Positions 25,030 to 34,318 are shown, counted from the stretch's first letter. The stretch is 64,000 nucleotides of DNA from Brevibacillus fluminis (GCF_003710825.1 NZ_RHHQ01000012.1:186001-250000); one strand, 5' to 3'. A program made the numbers and translations. Notes: a model not told the origin generated them from the sequence alone.

Positions 25030-25983
25030 ATGACAACCAAAAATCACGAATGGGAAATCACGAAGCCAAAGAAACCAGTAATCGAGTGGTTGCTTAATGG
25101 GGACCCTGCAATCCGTTGGCAGGTGATGCGTGACCTAACCGAAGAGCCCGCTGACCGTGTTGCCGCAGAGCGATCGCGGATTGCCGCGGAAGGTTGGGGT
25201 GCCCGGGTCCTCGGCATGCAGTCTTCCAAGGGCAACTGGGGCGGTGAAGCCGATGCCAGGAACTGGCTATGCACGAGCTACACCTTGTTGCTTTTGAAGG
25301 ACCTAGGCTTGGATCCCTTGAGTGAGGAAGTTCGCAGATCGATCGGCCTCGTGCGTGACAACATTACTTGGCCGCAGCAAATGGGCGGTCTGCCCTATTT
25401 CGACGGCGAGACCGAGCCCTGTGTCAATGGGTGGATCCTTGGGGTGGGTGCCTATTTCGGAGAGGCAAGCGACCGTCTAATGGATCGACTCCTCAGTGAG
25501 CAGCTTGAGGATGGAGGCTGGAATTGCGACGCTCCTAAAAGTCGACGATCCTCGTTCCACAGCACCATCTGTGTCCTAGAGGGGTTATTAGAGTACGATA
25601 AGGCTAAGGGTGAAACTGCTGCGGTGACCGAAGCCCGCATCCGAGGACAAGAGTACCTTCTGGAGCGTCGCATGCTGAGGTCCCTGTCATCCGGCGAGGT
25701 GATCGATCCAAAGTGGACAAGTTTCTCGTTCCCGACCACGTGGCATTATGACCTGCTGCGAGGGCTGGATTACTTACGCAGCGCCGGTGTCAAACCCGAT
25801 GAACGGGTCACTGAGGTCGTCGGTCTAGTGGTTACGAAACAAGACCAAAATGGGAAATGGCCATTAGAGAACCCTCACCCCGATCGAGTTCACTTCGATA
25901 TGGAAGGTGTGGAAGGCGAGCCTAGCCGTTGGAACACTCTCCGCGCCTTACGAGTGCTGGACTGGTACTCAACAGGAAGCTGA
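25030..25983 (+). CDS. alpha-alpha toroid protein (terpene cyclase / prenyltransferase-like repeat)
   Basis: Protein of 317 residues with helical repeats typical of the squalene-cyclase/prenyltransferase barrel. QW-like motifs are visible: SKGNWGGEADARNWLCTSYT, LSEQLEDGGWNCDAPKS and VVTKQDQNGKWPLEN. It is half the length of squalene-hopene cyclase and lacks a DxDD catalytic motif, so cyclase activity is doubtful. No signal peptide or transmembrane segment is present. The ATG at 25030 has GTAGGGAGGAACCATTAG before it. It stands alone between terminators and its codon use looks a little different from neighbours, so horizontal acquisition is possible. Function is unknown. Confidence 0.7.
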   Translation: MTTKNHEWEITKPKKPVIEWLLNGDPAIRWQVMRDLTEEPADRVAAERSRIAAEGWGARVLGMQSSKGNWGGEADARNWLCTSYTLLLLKDLGLDPLSEEVRRSIGLVRDNITWPQQMGGLPYFDGETEPCVNGWILGVGAYFGEASDRLMDRLLSEQLEDGGWNCDAPKSRRSSFHSTICVLEGLLEYDKAKGETAAVTEARIRGQEYLLERRMLRSLSSGEVIDPKWTSFSFPTTWHYDLLRGLDYLRSAGVKPDERVTEVVGLVVTKQDQNGKWPLENPHPDRVHFDMEGVEGEPSRWNTLRALRVLDWYSTGS

Positions 25984-26064
25984 TGAATCCGATCGAAGGG
26001 AACTCGCAACGATCAGCAGGACATGCGAGTCATTGATAGGCTAATGGCATCGATAGTTCAATAT

Positions 26065-26117
26065 AACAGCGGCGAGTCTAAGACATAGTTTTTAAGCCTT
26101 AGTTCGCCGCTGTTTTA
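26065..26117 (+). terminator. intrinsic terminator with a long interrupted stem
   Basis: AACAGCGGCGA (26065-26075) pairs with TCGCCGCTGTT (26104-26114), and inner CTAAG (26078-26082) with CTTAG (26098-26102); TTTT follows the last arm. It probably ends the toroid protein gene. The interval 26118-26279 contains no further gene. Confidence 0.8.
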
Positions 26118-26279
26118 TGTATGAAGTTCCATGCTTGTAAAATTTGGAACGAGGAAACTTGCGAAATCGCTGCAACTCTTCGCCAGCAACCTGCGTCGAA
26201 AAGTACATCGAGTTATGACACATTCTCGGATTAAGTTGCGTACGAACCAAACCACTATGATTATGATGGAGGTATTTCC

Positions 26280-28625
26280 TTGCTAAACTATAATGCACTT
26301 TCAACAAAAGCATTTAAAAAGGTGATAGTCGGAGCTGTGCTCGCTTCCAGCTTGGCAGTATCGAACGCAGGCATGGCAGCAAACGCACTCCCGTTATCTG
26401 ATATTGCACAAAACGCGAACAAAGATGCCATCCTGAAATTGAACTATGCAGGTGTTCTGAAAGGCTATACGGATGGAACATTTAAACCGCAAAAAGAAGT
26501 AACACGCGCTGAATTTGCCAAAATTGCCGTACTCGCGATGGGGTATACGGATGAGCAAGCGAAACTTAGCCAAGGTGCGACCATTTTCAAAGATTTGCCT
26601 CGGGATCACTGGGCATCCGGTTATATCAATCTGGCCGTTTCCAAAGGAATTATTAAAGGATATCCAGACGGCACCTTTAAACCAAACAATACGGTCAATG
26701 TGGCGGAAGCCTTAACGGTATTCGTACAAGGCTTGAAAATTGACGTCACGCCCGCACAATCGGCGCAGTGGTATCTGCCGTATTTGCTAGAAGCAAACAA
26801 AGTCGGGATATATGACACAACTACAGCTCCAACTACGGCTGCCAAGCGTGATCTGGTAGCAGCGTTCACCGATCGTTTCATGGAGACATCTGTCTATGCA
26901 AACGGCGCTTACTATGACAAAGACGGTAACGCGACCGGAACCATCCAGAAGCTTCCGGTCGTAAAAGGTGCGGTTGCCGCTTATGACAAGTCTGCCAATA
27001 CCGTGAAGATTGTAGGTCAAGACAAAGAGGTGGCAATCGCGTCGAACGCGCAAGTATTCGGCAACATCGTTATTGGTTCACAAGTAGAGTATGTCGTGAA
27101 AAATGGTAAAATAGCATTCTTAAACGTGGTGACGGCAGATGCCCGAATCATGGAGGGCGTCATCAAAACGGGTCTCAACTTCACGACAGCTGTAGGGGAC
27201 GAAAGAAAATTCAAAGCGATCGTAAACGGGAAAGAAATCGTGCTTGAGGTGGAGAGCGGCGTAAAAGTGACCAGCTCGCAAGTCGGGCAAAAGTTCGTAG
27301 CGGTCCTGGATGAAGACGGCAAAGTGTCGTCCATCACCATCTCGCAAAACGTGGCATCCGGAATTGTGAAAAAGACCTCGACGGTAAGCGGAACGAACCA
27401 AAAACAAGAGATTGTTGTGGATAACGATACGTATCAACTCGCAAGCAATGCAACGATCAAGGTTAAAGATCACCCGCTCGCAGATGAAAAAGCAGGTACG
27501 TTCGCTGGCATTGAAAAAGGCGATCTCGTGAAGCTGACGCTGAATGTAGATGGTAAGGTATCTGCAGTGACGTATACCAAATTGAGCGTTACCGCATCGA
27601 TTCAAATCGATACGAATGACAATTTGATCAGCTTTGGCGATTATGAATACGATGTTTTAGAGGATACAAAGCTTTACGTGGATGAGGATGAAGTATCAGA
27701 ACTGGGCGAATTGAAAGATGGCAACATCGCCATTCTCACGTTTGATCAGGATGGAAATTTGAGCAAAATTGAGCAGGGCACCGGTGTTACCACCAATAAG
27801 GTAGTCGCCAGTTCAACGGCATATGTGGCAGGTAGCCCGGCTACGCTGGCTACAATCAAGGTAGCCGGAACCACCTATAAAATTCCTGCTTCAGCCAAGC
27901 TGACGATCGATGGCAAGAGCGTATCCGCTACCTCACTGAAGGCGGATCAACTTACCGACTACAGCATCACGACTTGGAAATACAACCTGGGTACCAACGA
28001 AGTCGTTGAACTGGTAGCGGAAAAGCAGGCCGTAACAGGATATGTGACCTCGATCTCGGGCAAAAAAGTAACGCTCAATAACAAGGTTTATGAGCTGCTT
28101 TCCGGAGTGACAATCGATGTTGATGCAGATACGAATGACAAAGTATATACGCTGACACTGAACAACAACGGAAAAGTGAAGGCAATCGCAAGTGACGTGA
28201 AAACCGTTAGCGGTGTCGTCGATACTGTGGAAGTGAAAGGCGAAAACGGTTCGATCACATCCGCACAAATCGCAGTAAACGGGAAAGTATACGATGTGAG
28301 CGATACTGCCTCTCTGACAGGAATCGATCAGTTCGAATACGCAACTCTTACGCTAAACCGTGATGGCGAAGTGGTTAATGCTGCTGCAAAAGGCAAAATG
28401 ACAGTGGACAACGCACCTTTCGTCGGTATCGAATCGCGTGTGAATGGAGATAAATACGTATTCTACAACAACACTTCAACCAGCCTCAAACTGGATCCAA
28501 ATGCGAAAGTGAAATACTACAACGGGTCTGATTTGCCAGAAAAAGATGTAACAAGCACAGACCATGTGAATTTGTGGACCAACGATGAAGGAAATGTTTA
28601 CTTGATTGTCGTTACGAAACGATAA
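26280..28625 (+). CDS. S-layer homology (SLH) domain surface protein
   Basis: Secreted cell-surface protein of 781 residues. It starts with TTG at 26280, nine bases after ATGGAGG. The signal peptide is FKKVIVGAVLASSLAVSNAG then MAA. Two clear SLH motifs follow (about residues 40-90, AGVLKGYTDGTFKPQKEVTR then AEFAKIAVL; and about 102-152, DHWASGYINLAVSKGIIKGY then PDGTFKPN), plus a degenerate third (YLPYLLEANKVGIYD). They bind pyruvylated secondary wall polymer. The rest, about residue 215 to the end, is a long array of beta-rich segments rich in Val, Thr and Lys (for example SGVVDTVEVKGENGSI), typical of S-layer or S-layer-associated proteins. It is flanked by strong terminators. Confidence 0.9.
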   Translation: MLNYNALSTKAFKKVIVGAVLASSLAVSNAGMAANALPLSDIAQNANKDAILKLNYAGVLKGYTDGTFKPQKEVTRAEFAKIAVLAMGYTDEQAKLSQGATIFKDLPRDHWASGYINLAVSKGIIKGYPDGTFKPNNTVNVAEALTVFVQGLKIDVTPAQSAQWYLPYLLEANKVGIYDTTTAPTTAAKRDLVAAFTDRFMETSVYANGAYYDKDGNATGTIQKLPVVKGAVAAYDKSANTVKIVGQDKEVAIASNAQVFGNIVIGSQVEYVVKNGKIAFLNVVTADARIMEGVIKTGLNFTTAVGDERKFKAIVNGKEIVLEVESGVKVTSSQVGQKFVAVLDEDGKVSSITISQNVASGIVKKTSTVSGTNQKQEIVVDNDTYQLASNATIKVKDHPLADEKAGTFAGIEKGDLVKLTLNVDGKVSAVTYTKLSVTASIQIDTNDNLISFGDYEYDVLEDTKLYVDEDEVSELGELKDGNIAILTFDQDGNLSKIEQGTGVTTNKVVASSTAYVAGSPATLATIKVAGTTYKIPASAKLTIDGKSVSATSLKADQLTDYSITTWKYNLGTNEVVELVAEKQAVTGYVTSISGKKVTLNNKVYELLSGVTIDVDADTNDKVYTLTLNNNGKVKAIASDVKTVSGVVDTVEVKGENGSITSAQIAVNGKVYDVSDTASLTGIDQFEYATLTLNRDGEVVNAAAKGKMTVDNAPFVGIESRVNGDKYVFYNNTSTSLKLDPNAKVKYYNGSDLPEKDVTSTDHVNLWTNDEGNVYLIVVTKR

Positions 28626-28661
28626 GAGACTCGGTTGATAGGTGCAAAAACAAAAAAGGTA

Positions 28662-28709
28662 AACAAAAAGGCGTGTGAACGAACAGTAGTTCGAACACGC
28701 CTTTTTGTT
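28662..28709 (+). terminator. strong intrinsic terminator of the SLH protein gene
   Basis: AACAAAAAGGCGTGT (28662-28676) pairs perfectly with ACACGCCTTTTTGTT (28695-28709); the loop contains a further GAAC/GTTC stem. Confidence 0.92.
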
Positions 28710-28820
28710 CGTTTTTAAGAACGTACGTTTGTGTGTTGGGGAATATTGTGATACAATGCAGATAATTGGGATCATTATCTACTAGCGCAAATACTCCCTT
28801 CTGTGAAAAAAGGTGAGGAT

Positions 28821-29089
28821 ATGGTCTAGCTATCGACTATGCGAAATCAGGTATTACGAAATCAGAATTGATAAAGGAAGTCATAAACGCCAGAGAGCAG
28901 TTGGTTATTCAACTTTTGGAGCTTCCAGTTGATAAGCGAAACAAGCATATAGCAGTAAATGGCGTTTCTCATTGTCCACACACGGGGACACCCTATTCAC
29001 TTGCATATATTGTGAAAGAGTTCATCCAACATGACAATCATCATAAGGAACAGATCGTATCATTTTTAAGCAATGAACGGATCGAATAA
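28821..29089 (+). pseudogene. 5'-truncated DinB-superfamily remnant
   Basis: The open part (TTG at 28868 to 29089, 73 codons) resembles the C-terminal half of a DinB-like four-helix protein: LIKEVINAREQLVIQLLELP and YSLAYIVKEFIQHDNHHKEQ, with the metal-site type His-x-x-His-His. The N-terminal half is absent. The same frame is readable back to a stop at 28814, while the only good start upstream (GGTGAGGATATG, 28821) reads ATG GTC TAG and is out of frame with it. That pattern suggests a frameshifted and truncated gene. A functional short peptide cannot be excluded. The patch is AT-rich. Confidence 0.5.
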
Positions 29090-29124
29090 TGTCAGGTTGT
29101 TTGCTCTTCACCCTATGCGCTTTT

Positions 29125-30402
29125 TTACTCCTTGATCATGACCGATGGAGTAGCGGTCCGCACGAAAATGAGACCATCAAAAGCTTTTGCTGGAACCATC
29201 TGTAACGTGTACAGCTTTTCAAAGCTTCCATACAAACTGCTAAAGTCAGCACCGATTGCACTGATGGGCTGAACTCGATTTACATATGCGGTAAATTCTT
29301 CATCTTTTCTTGCCTTTGCAAAGTCCAGGAATCCATCCTTCATGTTCGTTTGTGCAAAAAGAACAGCTAACCGTTCGTTCCCACTATTTTTTATATAAAA
29401 CTCTTTTCGCTCACCGGTAGTAGCATCATTCGCGAGGAAGGAGCTTTCATAGAATTCACTCCCGATTGCGTAATATTGGTCTGCAAAGGTTTTTGCGAGA
29501 TACGCCCCCATGCAGGTCTTCATTCCAACGGATGTGGAGGTTTTTTCAATGTGTCCATTATGTCCTGTAATGAAAATGTTTTTGCGACCATAATATTTCT
29601 GTTCAAAAGATAAAATCCATTTCACTTTTTCCGCCATAAAGAAATCACGGGCATTGCTATAGTTCGCATTTGAACCGCGCAGTGTAGCGTTTTGCGTGAT
29701 TGCCTCGGCATAAGCTAGAGCCAGCTCATACTCTTTCTCTGAGCTTTTTGCGGTATAAACGGATTTGTTTTCTTTCATCCGCGCCATCAAGTTTTTCATA
29801 TGGGAGAGCGCATTTTGTACGGTGGCCTGCTTCTGATCGTACACCGTTTTATCATTCAGATTCGCTAGAGCAGTCTCATACGTGGAGGCAAGTGTCGGAT
29901 CAACCTTTTTTACATAAGAGAATAGCCCGTTTTTGTTATTATCATAGCGTTGCATGTCAAAACCATAAAAATGAATTTGATCTTTTGCATCGCGATGTTC
30001 ATTAAATGAGCGCATCCAAGATAGAAGGGCTGTCATTTCTTCCGTATTGTAAATCGTAAAACCAATTGCCTTTGCAGCAGCTTGTGCAGTTCCACTGCCT
30101 CCTAAAATGTATTCATTGACCTTTTGTCCTCCGCCGAAATCGCCTTCGATGGCAAATACGCGATATCCTTGTTTTTCCACCAGACGTTTAAAAATATCTA
30201 GCTTTAGCGTAGTGAATTGCTTGTTACCATGAGTAGCTTCTCCGAATCCGATGATGGTTTTTGCAGGAAGTTCCAAATTTGAGACAGGAACAATGTTAGA
30301 TTTCAATGACTGTTGCAACGTTGTGGTTGAGTTAGACTGGAAACCCGTCAATACACACATTATGATCAGCAGACTTATTGTGAAAAGTAAACTTTTTTTC
30401 AT
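29125..30402 (-). CDS. erythromycin esterase-family protein, exported
   Basis: Member of the erythromycin esterase / succinoglycan biosynthesis family (EreA-like), 425 residues. AGAGGACGAT precedes the ATG. A signal peptide is present (MKKSLLFTISLLIIMCVLTG); the Cys in it is not in a standard lipobox, so secretion or membrane tethering are both possible. Family features include IIGFGEATHGNKQFTTLKLD, the strand-loop FAIEGDFGGGQKVNEYIL, IHFYGFDMQRYDN, and FITGHNGHIEKT with the conserved His. Known Ere enzymes hydrolyse the macrolide lactone; many relatives have no proven activity. The gene is visibly richer in A+T than the flanking genes, suggesting acquisition by transfer. The 260 bp upstream holds no further gene. 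Confidence 0.85.
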   Translation of the reverse strand: MKKSLLFTISLLIIMCVLTGFQSNSTTTLQQSLKSNIVPVSNLELPAKTIIGFGEATHGNKQFTTLKLDIFKRLVEKQGYRVFAIEGDFGGGQKVNEYILGGSGTAQAAAKAIGFTIYNTEEMTALLSWMRSFNEHRDAKDQIHFYGFDMQRYDNNKNGLFSYVKKVDPTLASTYETALANLNDKTVYDQKQATVQNALSHMKNLMARMKENKSVYTAKSSEKEYELALAYAEAITQNATLRGSNANYSNARDFFMAEKVKWILSFEQKYYGRKNIFITGHNGHIEKTSTSVGMKTCMGAYLAKTFADQYYAIGSEFYESSFLANDATTGERKEFYIKNSGNERLAVLFAQTNMKDGFLDFAKARKDEEFTAYVNRVQPISAIGADFSSLYGSFEKLYTLQMVPAKAFDGLIFVRTATPSVMIKE

Positions 30403-30691
30403 ATCGTCCTCTCATTCTTGAGTTGATCATTCGTTCTACCATCTTCCCACTCGGAATGATCAAAACGTATGACACTCATATTGTGGTTATTTTTACCATT
30501 TCTATTATTATACTTCTTTCTATTGTTGTTTAGATACATTGAATTTTATTTATATGGCAAGCACTTCTTTGAACGATTGAGGATATGGACAAAGCGATAG
30601 TTGCAAGTTCTTCCTCCACGTCTTACTAGGTACGATGAATGGTACAATGTGAATATGAGTAGAAATGAATAGTATCGAGAGGATGGTAAGG

Positions 30692-32947
30692 ATGAACGAA
30701 TCGAATCAAGAGTATATCGTAATCTCGGGTGCGAGAGAAAACAATCTCAAGAACGTGTCCTTGCGCATTCCTAAGCGGAAGATCACGATCTTCACCGGGG
30801 TATCCGGATCTGGCAAATCATCGATCGTCTTCGATACGATCGCCGCAGAATCCACGCGCTTGCTGAATGAGAACTTCAGCATGTTTGTGCGCACTTTTCT
30901 GCCCCGCTACCCGCAGCCGGATACGGACGCAATTGAGAATCTGAGCATGGCTGTTATTGTGGATCAAAAGCGGCTGGGCGGCGGCTCGCATTCCACAATG
31001 GGGACGATTACCGATATCTCTCCCATTCTCCGTCTGCTTTTCTCCCGAGTAGGAAAGCCCTATGTGGGACAAGCGAACATGTTCTCGTTTAACGACCCGC
31101 AAGGCATGTGCCCCGAGTGCAACGGGCTCGGTCGCAAATTAGGCGTTGACATGAGCAAAGCGCTGGACATGTCAAAATCGTTGAATGAAGGGGCAATCAT
31201 GCTGCCGGACTATACGGTAGGAGGATGGGATTGGTCGATGCTCGTACAGGCGGGGTCGTACGATCTCGACAAGAAGCTGAGCGATTTTTCGGATGAAGAG
31301 CTTGAGCAACTGCTGTACGGCAAGGCGAAGAAAGTGGAGACGCAGTTCGGCGGGAAGACAGTAAATATTACAGTGGAAGGCGCCATCGAGAAGTTTACCA
31401 ACAAATACATCAAGCAGGATGTAAAGACGAAGTCCGAGCGTACACAAAAAGCTGTTATGCCGTACATCTCCGAGGGGCCATGCTCCAGCTGCCGTGGCGC
31501 GAGACTCAGTCAGGCCGCGCTCAGCTGCAGGATCAATGGACTCAACATTGCGGAGATGTCCTCCATGGAGGTCGGAGAGCTCATCCGCGTCATTCGGGAA
31601 ATTGACGATGCGATCGCGGCTCCGGTCGTCAAATCACTGACGGAGCGGTTGCAGCATTTGGTGGATATCGGACTTGACTACTTGACGCTGGACCGTGAGA
31701 CGGATACTTTGTCGGGCGGCGAGTCTCAGCGCGTCAAGATGGTGAAGCACTTGAGCGGCAGTCTGGTTGATGTCACGTACATCTTCGATGAGCCAAGCGT
31801 TGGCTTGCACCCTCGTGATGTGCACCGGTTAAATGGGTTGCTGCAGAAGCTGCGTGACAAGGGCAATACCGTGATTGTCGTCGAGCATGATCCCGATGTG
31901 ATCAAGGTGGCGGATCATATCGTCGATGTCGGGCCACACGCCGGCAGCCGCGGCGGTACCATCGTGTATGAGGGAAGCTACCAAGGCTTGCTGGAGGCCG
32001 GTACGCTGACGGGCACCCACATGAAGCGTCCGCTCCAGCTGAAGCACGATTGCAGACAGCCATCCGGCAAGCTATCCATCAAGGATGCCAACCTGCACAA
32101 CCTGAAGAACGTGAGTGTAGATATTCCAACCGGAGTGTTGACCGTAGTTACGGGTGTCGCCGGCTCTGGCAAGAGTACGCTGATTAACGAAGTATTCCTC
32201 AGTCAGCACCCGGATGCGATCGTCATCGACCAATCGGCGGTAGGAGTATCAACACGCTCGAATCCCGCAACCTACACGGGTATTATGGATGATGTGCGCA
32301 AGGCGTTTGCTTCTGCGAACAAGGTTAACCAAGGCTTGTTCAGCTTCAACTCCAAGGGGGCTTGTGAAAACTGCCAAGGGCTTGGTGTTGTGTATACAGA
32401 CCTTGCATTCCTCGATAGCGTGAAGCTGCCGTGCGAAGTATGTGGGGGTAGACGGTTCAAGGAAGAGGTGCTTGCCTACAAGCTGAACGGCAAGTCAATT
32501 GCAGAAGTGCTGGAGATGACTGTGGAGCAGGCATTGGAGTTTTTCCAGCTAAAAGAAGTTGTGCGCAAGCTCCAGGCGATGAGTGATGTGGGGCTGAACT
32601 ATATTACACTCGGGCAGCCGCTCAGCACGCTCTCCGGCGGGGAATGCCAACGCATCAAGCTGGCAAGCGAGCTGCATAAGAAGGGCAGCATCTACGTGAT
32701 GGACGAGCCGACGACCGGCCTGCATATGTCAGATATCGGTCACCTTCTGGGAATCATGAACCGCCTCGTGGACGCCGGCAATACGGTGATCGTCATCGAG
32801 CACAACCTCGATGTGATCAGCCAAGCGGATTGGATCATCGATATGGGACCGGATGGAGGCAGCAAGGGCGGCCAGGTGGTGTTCGAGGGCACACCTACGC
32901 AGATCATCCATGCAGAGCAGTCGATCACGGGAAGATACTTGAAGTAA
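30692..32947 (+). CDS. UvrA-like tandem ABC ATPase (UvrA paralogue, possible drug-resistance type)
   Basis: Cytosolic protein of 751 residues with two ABC cassettes in UvrA arrangement. I take the ATG at 30692, nine bases after GAGAGG; another ATG at 30665 is possible. In order: Walker A GVSGSGKSSIVF, zinc-finger pair CPECNGLGRK and CSSCRGARLS, signature LSGGESQRVKM, Walker B IFDEPSVGLHPRD, second Walker A GVAGSGKSTLINE, CENCQGLGVV and CEVCGGRRF, signature LSGGECQRIKLASEL and Walker B VMDEPTTGLH. It is about 190 residues shorter than housekeeping UvrA (about 950), as in DrrC/UvrA2-type proteins that lack the UvrB-binding region. These can protect against DNA-binding drugs. It lies next to an erythromycin esterase gene. 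Confidence 0.88.
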   Translation: MNESNQEYIVISGARENNLKNVSLRIPKRKITIFTGVSGSGKSSIVFDTIAAESTRLLNENFSMFVRTFLPRYPQPDTDAIENLSMAVIVDQKRLGGGSHSTMGTITDISPILRLLFSRVGKPYVGQANMFSFNDPQGMCPECNGLGRKLGVDMSKALDMSKSLNEGAIMLPDYTVGGWDWSMLVQAGSYDLDKKLSDFSDEELEQLLYGKAKKVETQFGGKTVNITVEGAIEKFTNKYIKQDVKTKSERTQKAVMPYISEGPCSSCRGARLSQAALSCRINGLNIAEMSSMEVGELIRVIREIDDAIAAPVVKSLTERLQHLVDIGLDYLTLDRETDTLSGGESQRVKMVKHLSGSLVDVTYIFDEPSVGLHPRDVHRLNGLLQKLRDKGNTVIVVEHDPDVIKVADHIVDVGPHAGSRGGTIVYEGSYQGLLEAGTLTGTHMKRPLQLKHDCRQPSGKLSIKDANLHNLKNVSVDIPTGVLTVVTGVAGSGKSTLINEVFLSQHPDAIVIDQSAVGVSTRSNPATYTGIMDDVRKAFASANKVNQGLFSFNSKGACENCQGLGVVYTDLAFLDSVKLPCEVCGGRRFKEEVLAYKLNGKSIAEVLEMTVEQALEFFQLKEVVRKLQAMSDVGLNYITLGQPLSTLSGGECQRIKLASELHKKGSIYVMDEPTTGLHMSDIGHLLGIMNRLVDAGNTVIVIEHNLDVISQADWIIDMGPDGGSKGGQVVFEGTPTQIIHAEQSITGRYLK

Positions 32948-32996
32948 TTCCGCTCAAGAAAAACGTAGTACAGGGAAAACGTACGTATGCGCAACA

Positions 32997-33024
32997 AGGC
33001 TGCCGGCAGAATCGGCAGCCTTTT
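32997..33024 (+). terminator. intrinsic terminator of the UvrA-like gene
   Basis: AGGCTGCCG (32997-33005) pairs with CGGCAGCCT (33013-33021), followed by TTTT. Confidence 0.85.
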
Positions 33025-33066
33025 GCTTCTTGTATGAAATGCCATTGTGAGAATGCCCGCTTCACG

Positions 33067-33825
33067 TCATCTTCCACCACTTACACTAATGATCTCGCCC
33101 ACGATGTAATTCGCCGCATCGGAAGACAAAAAGGCGATCATCTCCGCGATTTCCTCCGGTGCACCAGCGCGCTTCAGCGGGATCCCCGAGATAAAGCCGT
33201 GCAGGCGCTCCTCCGAGGAAAATTTGGCATGCCACGGCGTTTCGATCACGCCGGGCGCGATACCGTTGACAAGGATTCCTTGTGACGCGAACTCGCGGGA
33301 CATGCCGAGCGTCAACGTATTGACCGCTCCTTTCGCCGATGCATAATGAACGCTTTCGCCGGCACCGCCAATACGGGCAGCCGCAGACGAAAGATTGATG
33401 ATTTTTCCGCTTTGGCGTGGAAGCATATGCCGTAATACAGCTTGGGAGCAAAACAGAATGCTCTTCACGTTGATATCATACGTCTCATCCCACAGACGCT
33501 CGTCGATGTCCATAAACGCGCTCGCTTTCACGCCCGCACCTGCGTTGTTCACCAACACATCGATCCAACCAAACTGGGTGACGACCTGTTCCACCATTGC
33601 GTCCACTTCATTCTTTTTGGTTACATCCGCCTGCACGACCATGCACGTTCCACCGCTATCCAGAATGTCCCGCGCTGTCTCCAGCGCCCCTTGCTCATTG
33701 CGATTGTAATGAACCGCCACCACAGCCCCGCGAGCCGCCACAAGCTTGGCACCCGCCTGTCCAATGCCCGAACTGGCCCCAGTGACGAGAATGACCTTCC
33801 CCGACAAATCCGTTAAGTTCCCCAA
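33067..33825 (-). CDS. short-chain dehydrogenase/reductase (SDR)
   Basis: Classical NAD(P)-dependent SDR of 252 residues, similar to FabG-type 3-oxoacyl-ACP reductases. The start is TTG at 33825 after GAGGGGGCGGGG. Motifs: cofactor loop VTGASSGIGQAGAKLV, NNAGAGVKAS, catalytic Ser in IINLSSAAARIGG and YASAKGAVNTLTLG (Tyr-x3-Lys), then GILVNGIAPGVIETPWH. All four catalytic residues are present. The protein lacks a neighbouring pathway, so the substrate cannot be assigned. Confidence 0.9.
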   Translation of the reverse strand: MGNLTDLSGKVILVTGASSGIGQAGAKLVAARGAVVAVHYNRNEQGALETARDILDSGGTCMVVQADVTKKNEVDAMVEQVVTQFGWIDVLVNNAGAGVKASAFMDIDERLWDETYDINVKSILFCSQAVLRHMLPRQSGKIINLSSAAARIGGAGESVHYASAKGAVNTLTLGMSREFASQGILVNGIAPGVIETPWHAKFSSEERLHGFISGIPLKRAGAPEEIAEMIAFLSSDAANYIVGEIISVSGGR

Positions 33826-33939
33826 AACCCCGCCCCCTCAACTTTCAAGTTTGTAAGATTGTACCATGGAAGTTACTCATCGTGGCGGTGTAATGCTCGA
33901 TGAAAAAGGAGAAGAGGGAACATGAACCGCTGCAAAAAC

Positions 33940-33969
33940 GAAAAGTCCCCAATCAGGGACTTTTCATTT
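33940..33969. terminator. bidirectional hairpin with T-tracts in a non-coding gap
   Basis: GAAAAGTCCC (33940-33949) pairs with GGGACTTTTC (33956-33965) around CAATCA, with T-rich sequence on both strands. It may stop minus-strand transcription coming from the 34-kb region before the SDR gene. Confidence 0.65.
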
Positions 33970-34021
33970 TTGCCTTTTACCCATGTATTAAGTTTTTTCC
34001 TTTCCCTTTCATCCCACCAAC

Positions 34022-34318
34022 GAGAAGGTGAGCAGCGGTCCTTCCCACCGCAGCGAAGGGATTTGGAGCAAAAAGTGAAGCGATGCCTTTGTCCCTGCCA
34101 GCAGAGGCTGTGCCAAAAAAGGGGAACGTCTTTCGCGCCACATTTACATCTTTGAAATACACCCGCCGCGCAGCGTGTGGCTTTGGGGCGTTTGGTACGG
34201 CCGGTCCTCACGGCCCGCAGCAGGAAGTGGCAAGAGCAGAGCGCAACTTATTGCTCCAAATCCCCGAACAACCACCACAGCTAACCAGACACTACCTCTT
34301 GCAGCTGCTCACCTTCTC
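34022..34318. repeat. nested inverted repeats in a gene-free interval
   Basis: Outer arms GAGAAGGTGAGCAGC (34022-34036) and GCTGCTCACCTTCTC (34304-34318) are a perfect 15-bp inverted repeat; the right arm overlaps the last codons of the hydrolase gene. Inner arms GGGATTTGGAGCAA (34058-34071) and TTGCTCCAAATCCC (34251-34264) are a perfect 14-bp inverted repeat. Weaker inverted similarity continues inwards from the inner arms. The interval 33826-34291 has no convincing gene: the open frames there show no conserved motif or ribosome binding site. This may be a structured RNA, a MITE-like element, or a decayed inverted duplication. Confidence 0.55.

Noticed and set aside
33873..34211. Overlapping open frames on both strands between the SDR and hydrolase genes
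   Set aside because: Composition rich in Cys, Arg and Trp, no ribosome binding site and no motif; the region is better explained by inverted repeats.
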